This document shows, piece after piece, positions 60,199 through 64,000 of a stretch of DNA of 64,000 nt (position 1 is the stretch's first letter; each line of letters opens with the position of its first letter). Location of the stretch: the NCBI GenBank assembly GCA_965226565.1, contig CBDDDI010000005.1:310001-374000 (forward strand), given 5' to 3'. The notes beneath the pieces were generated by a model. The model had not been told where the DNA came from, did no database searches, and saw only the letters and a program-made list of their open reading frames with translations. The DNA is from SZUA-444 sp965226565. Its GTDB lineage: Bacteria > Bacillota > Clostridia > Oscillospirales > Ruminococcaceae. Made by a program: the position numbers and the translations under genes.

Positions 60199-61755
60199 TC
60201 AAACAGATTCTATTACTTCAAACTCCGCTTTCACTTCTTCTTGTGAATCATTTTCCCATGTCTTTAAGATTACCCCTATTTTCTTAATGAAAGGTACGAT
60301 ATTTTCAAGACACGCTTCCTTCCGCTCTCCAGCATCATTTTCAGCTACAAAATAAAGTGTTTGATTGTTGACAATTGCACTTAAACGCAAATCTAAAAGA
60401 TTTGAAATAAAAAAATCTTTCATATCCACCTTAACCCCAATATCAGATAATCTTAAACACTCTTCATTATAGCATCCCCAAACATACATTCTCTCATCTT
60501 TTGTTTTAATCACGATTCCTGCATGATAATTATTTTGTCGAGAACTACTTTTCACATTTACTTTAATCTGAAATATATCCTCAAATACCTTACCATTTTG
60601 ATTTATACAGATTACTTCCAATGCTTCATCCTTATTCCATGCATTATGATTCTTTTTTGTCTGCACATAAATATGATTTTCTTTTATTAGAATTTCTCCT
60701 GGCTCATCGTGTTCAAGTATCCATCCTGACTTGTTATCCATCTCTGTTTGACACTTTTCTAAGCTATGTAACATGTCATTAAGTAAATCTTTTTCCTTTA
60801 CAACTACCGCCTCTAATTTATCCATGAGGTTGCCTGTCTGTTTGCGGAGCATACCTGAAATCATCGCATGGTAAAAGGAATTCCAAGATGTGGCCAGCCC
60901 TGTAAGCTGTTGCTTAAACTGTTCCAGAAATTCATCATTAGAAGAAAACAAACTATAAATAATTTCAGTATAAAATACAGACTTCCGTTTAATTATCTGC
61001 CTGAATTTAATTTTTTTATCTCCTAAAAAAGAATCAATATTATTACATGTTTCCTTCGTATAGCTTGTCTGGTTCTTTAATAGAGAATCCAGTAATTGTT
61101 TCTCCTTCTGTCCCTCAAAAAACTCTGCTACCTGCTCTAATAAGTTTTGGCTAAGTGCTGCCAAATTCACTGCTTTTTCTTTTTGAGAATCTAAATTAAG
61201 ATAATAAAACACATCTGCTTCGCGATACATCATATTTTTGGGAAAGGTATGACAATAAGATTTATAAATCTTATCTAATTTATCATATTCCATGACAAAT
61301 GGAGAAAAAATTTCTTCATTATCTACCTTTTGGCAGGAATCCATAATATAGAGCAGTCGTTCATCTTTATCACATTTGCGAATAAAAAACAAATGTGGCC
61401 AATCGCTATTGTGAAAATGTTTTGAATAGAATAGTTCACATAAATTTGCTGGAACCAAACATAAGGCACCTGTCTCCAGCAACTTTTCTGCTTCCTTGGC
61501 AACGGACTTTTCCATTACTTTGCTTACATGAAATTCCACTGGTAGTATGCCCTCATCACATAAATACTCCAAAACCCCCATCTCACTTTCGATCTTTTGC
61601 TCCAAGCTAAAGCAGCGAGACAAGTTATTGTACATTAAGTACACACAAGCCCAAGCCTCATCATACTCATTTAAAATACAACAAATTGCTTTTTCAATAC
61701 AGTCTACATGAGTTAATGGATAGGCGTCAATTCTCTCTTTAATGTTCTGTGCCAT
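60199..61755 (-). CDS. BtrH N-terminal-like protein with beta-rich C-terminal domain
   Basis: 518 residues; AAGGGG precedes the ATG. Residues about 14-160 resemble the BtrH_N / C39-like papain fold: DCIEKAICCILNEY with a candidate nucleophile Cys19, VPANLCELFYSKHFHNSDWPHLFFI with His, and LLYIMDSC with Asp. Residues 200-335 are helical. Residues about 340-500 are beta-rich and concanavalin-like (GWILEHDEPGEILIKENHIYVQ ... YHAGIVIKTKDERMYVWG). Known: BtrH transfers an acyl group from a carrier protein in butirosin synthesis. Here it ends an operon with an ABC-2 exporter, suggesting a role in making or releasing a peptide-like product. Base composition is less AT-rich than the rest. Confidence 0.6.
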   Translation of the reverse strand: MAQNIKERIDAYPLTHVDCIEKAICCILNEYDEAWACVYLMYNNLSRCFSLEQKIESEMGVLEYLCDEGILPVEFHVSKVMEKSVAKEAEKLLETGALCLVPANLCELFYSKHFHNSDWPHLFFIRKCDKDERLLYIMDSCQKVDNEEIFSPFVMEYDKLDKIYKSYCHTFPKNMMYREADVFYYLNLDSQKEKAVNLAALSQNLLEQVAEFFEGQKEKQLLDSLLKNQTSYTKETCNNIDSFLGDKKIKFRQIIKRKSVFYTEIIYSLFSSNDEFLEQFKQQLTGLATSWNSFYHAMISGMLRKQTGNLMDKLEAVVVKEKDLLNDMLHSLEKCQTEMDNKSGWILEHDEPGEILIKENHIYVQTKKNHNAWNKDEALEVICINQNGKVFEDIFQIKVNVKSSSRQNNYHAGIVIKTKDERMYVWGCYNEECLRLSDIGVKVDMKDFFISNLLDLRLSAIVNNQTLYFVAENDAGERKEACLENIVPFIKKIGVILKTWENDSQEEVKAEFEVIESV

Positions 61756-61768
61756 ACTTTACCCCTTT

Positions 61769-62575
61769 CTAATTTCCCGCACTTTCATAAATATCTGTTC
61801 CACGCTTGAATACCTGATACGAAATAAAGCAAAATACAGCCGCAACAATACACTCTACTCCAATAATCCACGCACCTGATGATTTTGTTGATATAAAGCA
61901 GCATGCAGGCAAATAAGCAACTAATGCAAATGGAATAATCCAAGTAATAATAAATCGGATTCCCTTTGTATAGATTTCTGATGGATATTTTGCAAAGTCA
62001 GACATTTCATAAACGACCTGAAGAAATGGCCCGCTTATTTTAATCCAAAATGCTAACGAAGCATAAAATAATTTAATTGCCGTATAAATGAACGCACCAG
62101 CAACCACCGATATGATAAATAATAAAATATGTGCTAAATCCACGATAATCACTCCACGCTGGATGGATCGAACCACCAGAATTGTTCCTATAAGCAGTTC
62201 TCCAACCGCATCTGGCTGCAGCTTTTCACTAATCACCTGAAAAAACAAATTCATCGGACGAATCATGTAACGGTCAAAATCACCATTGATAACAATTTTC
62301 CAGGCAATCATCCAGATATTATCTGTAAACAAATGATCAAGTCCCCTTGGAATTTGTACAAATCCATAAATAAAAATTAACTGATCTAACGTCCATCCTT
62401 GTAAAGTTGGTATTTTGCTAAAAACCAGCTGCAAAAAGGCAATTCCCATAATCTGTGTTAAAAAAAAACCCACCAGACCAGTAAAAAAATCCACCTTAGA
62501 CTGCATAATTCCTTGAAAAAATTTAGATATCATCAGACAATATAATTTCCAGTATCTTTTTACTTTTTTTTTCAT
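61769..62575 (-). CDS. ABC-2 family exporter permease (DUF990-like), second
   Basis: 268 residues, six membrane helices. Pattern of the ABC2_membrane_6 (DUF990) family: VDFFTGLVGFFLTQIMGIAFLQLVF, then WTLDQLIFIYGFVQIPRGLDHLFTDN and GDFDRYMIRPMNLFFQVISE. Forms a heterodimer with the next permease in such operons. AGGAGG precedes the ATG; 13 bases after it comes the BtrH-like gene. Confidence 0.87.
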   Translation of the reverse strand: MKKKVKRYWKLYCLMISKFFQGIMQSKVDFFTGLVGFFLTQIMGIAFLQLVFSKIPTLQGWTLDQLIFIYGFVQIPRGLDHLFTDNIWMIAWKIVINGDFDRYMIRPMNLFFQVISEKLQPDAVGELLIGTILVVRSIQRGVIIVDLAHILLFIISVVAGAFIYTAIKLFYASLAFWIKISGPFLQVVYEMSDFAKYPSEIYTKGIRFIITWIIPFALVAYLPACCFISTKSSGAWIIGVECIVAAVFCFISYQVFKRGTDIYESAGN

Positions 62576-62587
62576 GTGTATTTCCTC

Positions 62588-63406
62588 CTAACCGCCTAAT
62601 ACAACCAGCCTCTTTGTAACTTGATTCCAAATGATACTTCCAACCACATAAAGTCCAACCACCCAAAATACCTGTCTCAATAAAACAAACAAAAGATCAT
62701 TTCCTCGATATTTCCCAAGATAAATCATAACCGGTGAGTAAATCATCGATGAAAATGGCAGAAAATTAAAAATCTTTTGAAATACCTCTGGAAAGAAGGA
62801 TAATGGTATGAGCTGTCCTGTTAGAAAACTCAGCAAAGCATCCTTTGCAAGTCGCATACCAAAAATATAAGTTGTAAAAAATGCCATCATACCAAAGCAG
62901 AAATCAAACAGTACATAGATAAGAAAACTCATTCCACAACTAACCAGAAACAGAAACATATTTGGTACTGACGTAAATGACATGCCTAAAGCAAAATACT
63001 TATACATCTCTAAACCAACCCAGATAAAAACACCTGGCACAAAAAAATGATAAATCTGTTTACCCATTGCCTTAAAAATAAGGCTCATCCGATAATCAAT
63101 CGGCTTGATAAGGTTCATAGATACCGTTCCTTTTACTACATCATCAGAAACGGCATCCGATATAGAGATTGCAACCAATGATTTTGCAATGTATACCATA
63201 AATACATAGACAATCATTTCATTCTTAGTAAATCCACCCATAACTCCGGATTCCGAACTTCTATAAATTGCCATCCATAAGAAATATGAAATAAATGATT
63301 CAAACAAGGTGATAAAGATAAAAAGATAAAACGCACCTTTATATACCATCTGTCTTTTCAGTTCATTAGATGTAAAAGGCATATATACATGTAATTCTTT
63401 TAACAT
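62588..63406 (-). CDS. ABC-2 family exporter permease (DUF990-like), first
   Basis: 272 residues, six membrane helices, with the matching pattern of the partner family: SNELKRQMVYKGAFYLFIFITLF, SDAVSDDVVKGTVSMNLIKPIDYRM and FFPEVFQKIFNFLPFSSMIYSPVMIYLGKY. Overlaps the ATPase gene by seven bases. Paired DUF990 permeases with one ATPase are known from viologen/peptide exporters. Confidence 0.87.
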   Translation of the reverse strand: MLKELHVYMPFTSNELKRQMVYKGAFYLFIFITLFESFISYFLWMAIYRSSESGVMGGFTKNEMIVYVFMVYIAKSLVAISISDAVSDDVVKGTVSMNLIKPIDYRMSLIFKAMGKQIYHFFVPGVFIWVGLEMYKYFALGMSFTSVPNMFLFLVSCGMSFLIYVLFDFCFGMMAFFTTYIFGMRLAKDALLSFLTGQLIPLSFFPEVFQKIFNFLPFSSMIYSPVMIYLGKYRGNDLLFVLLRQVFWVVGLYVVGSIIWNQVTKRLVVLGG

Positions 63407-64000
63407 AGTTCAACCATTCCTTTTTTATCTTCGCTTATGGAAATGCCATGATGATAAATTGATTTTACAATTTCTGACAATTTGGTTTCCTGAACCTTGA
63501 CATCGGAAACCTCTGTGTATTTCATAACTTCATTTAACACCTGTGGCACCTGAATATACTTTTTATCAAAAGCTATTGCCATCGTTTTTTTATCGAGTGC
63601 AACTACAAGTTTCGACTCTTCTTCATCAATTCCCAATTCACGAGCGAGATTAAGATCATTTAAGTCTTCTGCCTTCTTAATCTCAATGGTTACGGTACAC
63701 ATTCTTCCATATTTATCTTTTAATTCTGCTAATGTTCCATCATATATTTTTTTTCCTACATCTATAATAATAATCCGATTACAAAGTTCTTCGATGTCTT
63801 CAATATCATGCGTCGTTAAAATAACAGTTGTATTGTATTTCTGGTTAATTTCCTTAATTGCCTGACGAATGTTGTCCTTTACCACCAAATCAAGTCCTAT
63901 GGTTGGCTCGTCTAAAAATAATACCTTGGGATTATGTAATAAAGCTGCTCCAAGATCCGCTCTCATACGCTGGCCCAAAGATAATGTTCTAACTGGTCTG
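63400..64000 (-). CDS. ABC transporter ATP-binding protein, C-terminal part
   Basis: Runs off the right edge; 200 codons are visible. Seen: signature LSLGQRMRADLGAALL, Walker B VLFLDEPTIGLD, switch His in LTTHD, then a C-terminal domain of about 100 residues. The LSLGQRMR form of the signature is typical of the ATPases that pair with DUF990 permeases (ViuB/NatA-like). The apparent TTG start at 63978 is an artefact of the window edge. Confidence 0.9.
   Translation of the reverse strand, partial: RPVRTLSLGQRMRADLGAALLHNPKVLFLDEPTIGLDLVVKDNIRQAIKEINQKYNTTVILTTHDIEDIEELCNRIIIIDVGKKIYDGTLAELKDKYGRMCTVTIEIKKAEDLNDLNLARELGIDEEESKLVVALDKKTMAIAFDKKYIQVPQVLNEVMKYTEVSDVKVQETKLSEIVKSIYHHGISISEDKKGMVELC

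Noticed and set aside
1..64000. CRISPR arrays, tRNA, rRNA
   Set aside because: No regularly spaced repeats, CCA-ended cloverleaf or rRNA signature was seen on either strand.

Overview
The window comes from a very AT-rich, Gram-positive, endospore-forming anaerobe of the Clostridia type. Evidence: a SpoIIID sporulation regulator, meso-diaminopimelate synthesis (DapF), strong AGGAGG-type ribosome-binding sites with frequent TTG/GTG starts, many short U-tailed terminators, ferredoxin-type MinD ATPases and NifX-like proteins typical of strict anaerobes, and a cholesterol-dependent cytolysin. I do not name a species. No tRNA, rRNA or CRISPR array was seen.

Layout. 1-4.6 kb: carA (partial) and a single gene that fuses complete carB to complete dapF. 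4.6-7.8 kb (minus): spoIIID, two YibE/F-type membrane proteins, and metA of the acetyl-CoA-using type. 8.1-12.1 kb (plus): leuC-leuD-GNAT-leuB and a small lipoprotein. 12.1-15.3 kb (minus): DUF2935 protein, FAD oxidoreductase, flavodoxin-like Fe-S protein. 15.4-19.3 kb (minus): a locus like the 'orange protein' (ORP) clusters of anaerobes, with two NifX-like proteins, two MinD ATPases carrying inserted ferredoxin domains, a C_GCAxxG_C_C protein, a DUF134 regulator and a DUF5320 protein. 19.4-22.5 kb: SLOG/XRE divergent pair, GNAT, TetR-SDR pair. 22.7-32.6 kb: two-component system with FtsX-type ABC exporter, a drug-type ABC-2 exporter, AraC/GyrI-like regulator, MATE pump, VOC protein. 32.6-38.7 kb: ABC-F antibiotic-resistance gene behind a leader-peptide attenuator, yjdF behind a probable yjdF riboswitch, metallo-hydrolase behind a second leader-peptide/SD-hairpin arrangement, two GNATs, an ATC-hydrolase-like protein and an AraC regulator. 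39.2-40.7 kb: cholesterol-dependent cytolysin. 40.9-47.5 kb: BI-1 protein, NlpC/P60-like protein, and a three-gene glycolipid operon facing a two-component system, matching the hexSDF/hexRK arrangement of C. difficile. 47.8-58.6 kb (minus): a nonulosonic (sialic-type) acid surface polysaccharide operon with two unusual gene fusions. 58.6-60.2 kb: decayed DNA with an XRE pseudogene and an IS3-family remnant. 60.2-64 kb (minus): an operon of ABC ATPase, two ABC-2 permeases and a BtrH-N-like protein, less AT-rich than the rest and probably acquired.

The genes fall into a chromosomal core (pyrimidine/arginine, lysine/peptidoglycan, methionine and leucine synthesis) and a long accessory stretch devoted to envelope defence: exporters, ribosome protection, membrane glycolipid, capsule-like glycan, and one pore-forming toxin. 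The most interesting signals are regulatory or architectural: the carB-dapF fusion, the ABC-F attenuator, the metallo-hydrolase leader, a promoter motif shared by the glycolipid operon, its two-component system and the polysaccharide operon, and the polymerase-sialyltransferase and NeuA-PseG fusions.
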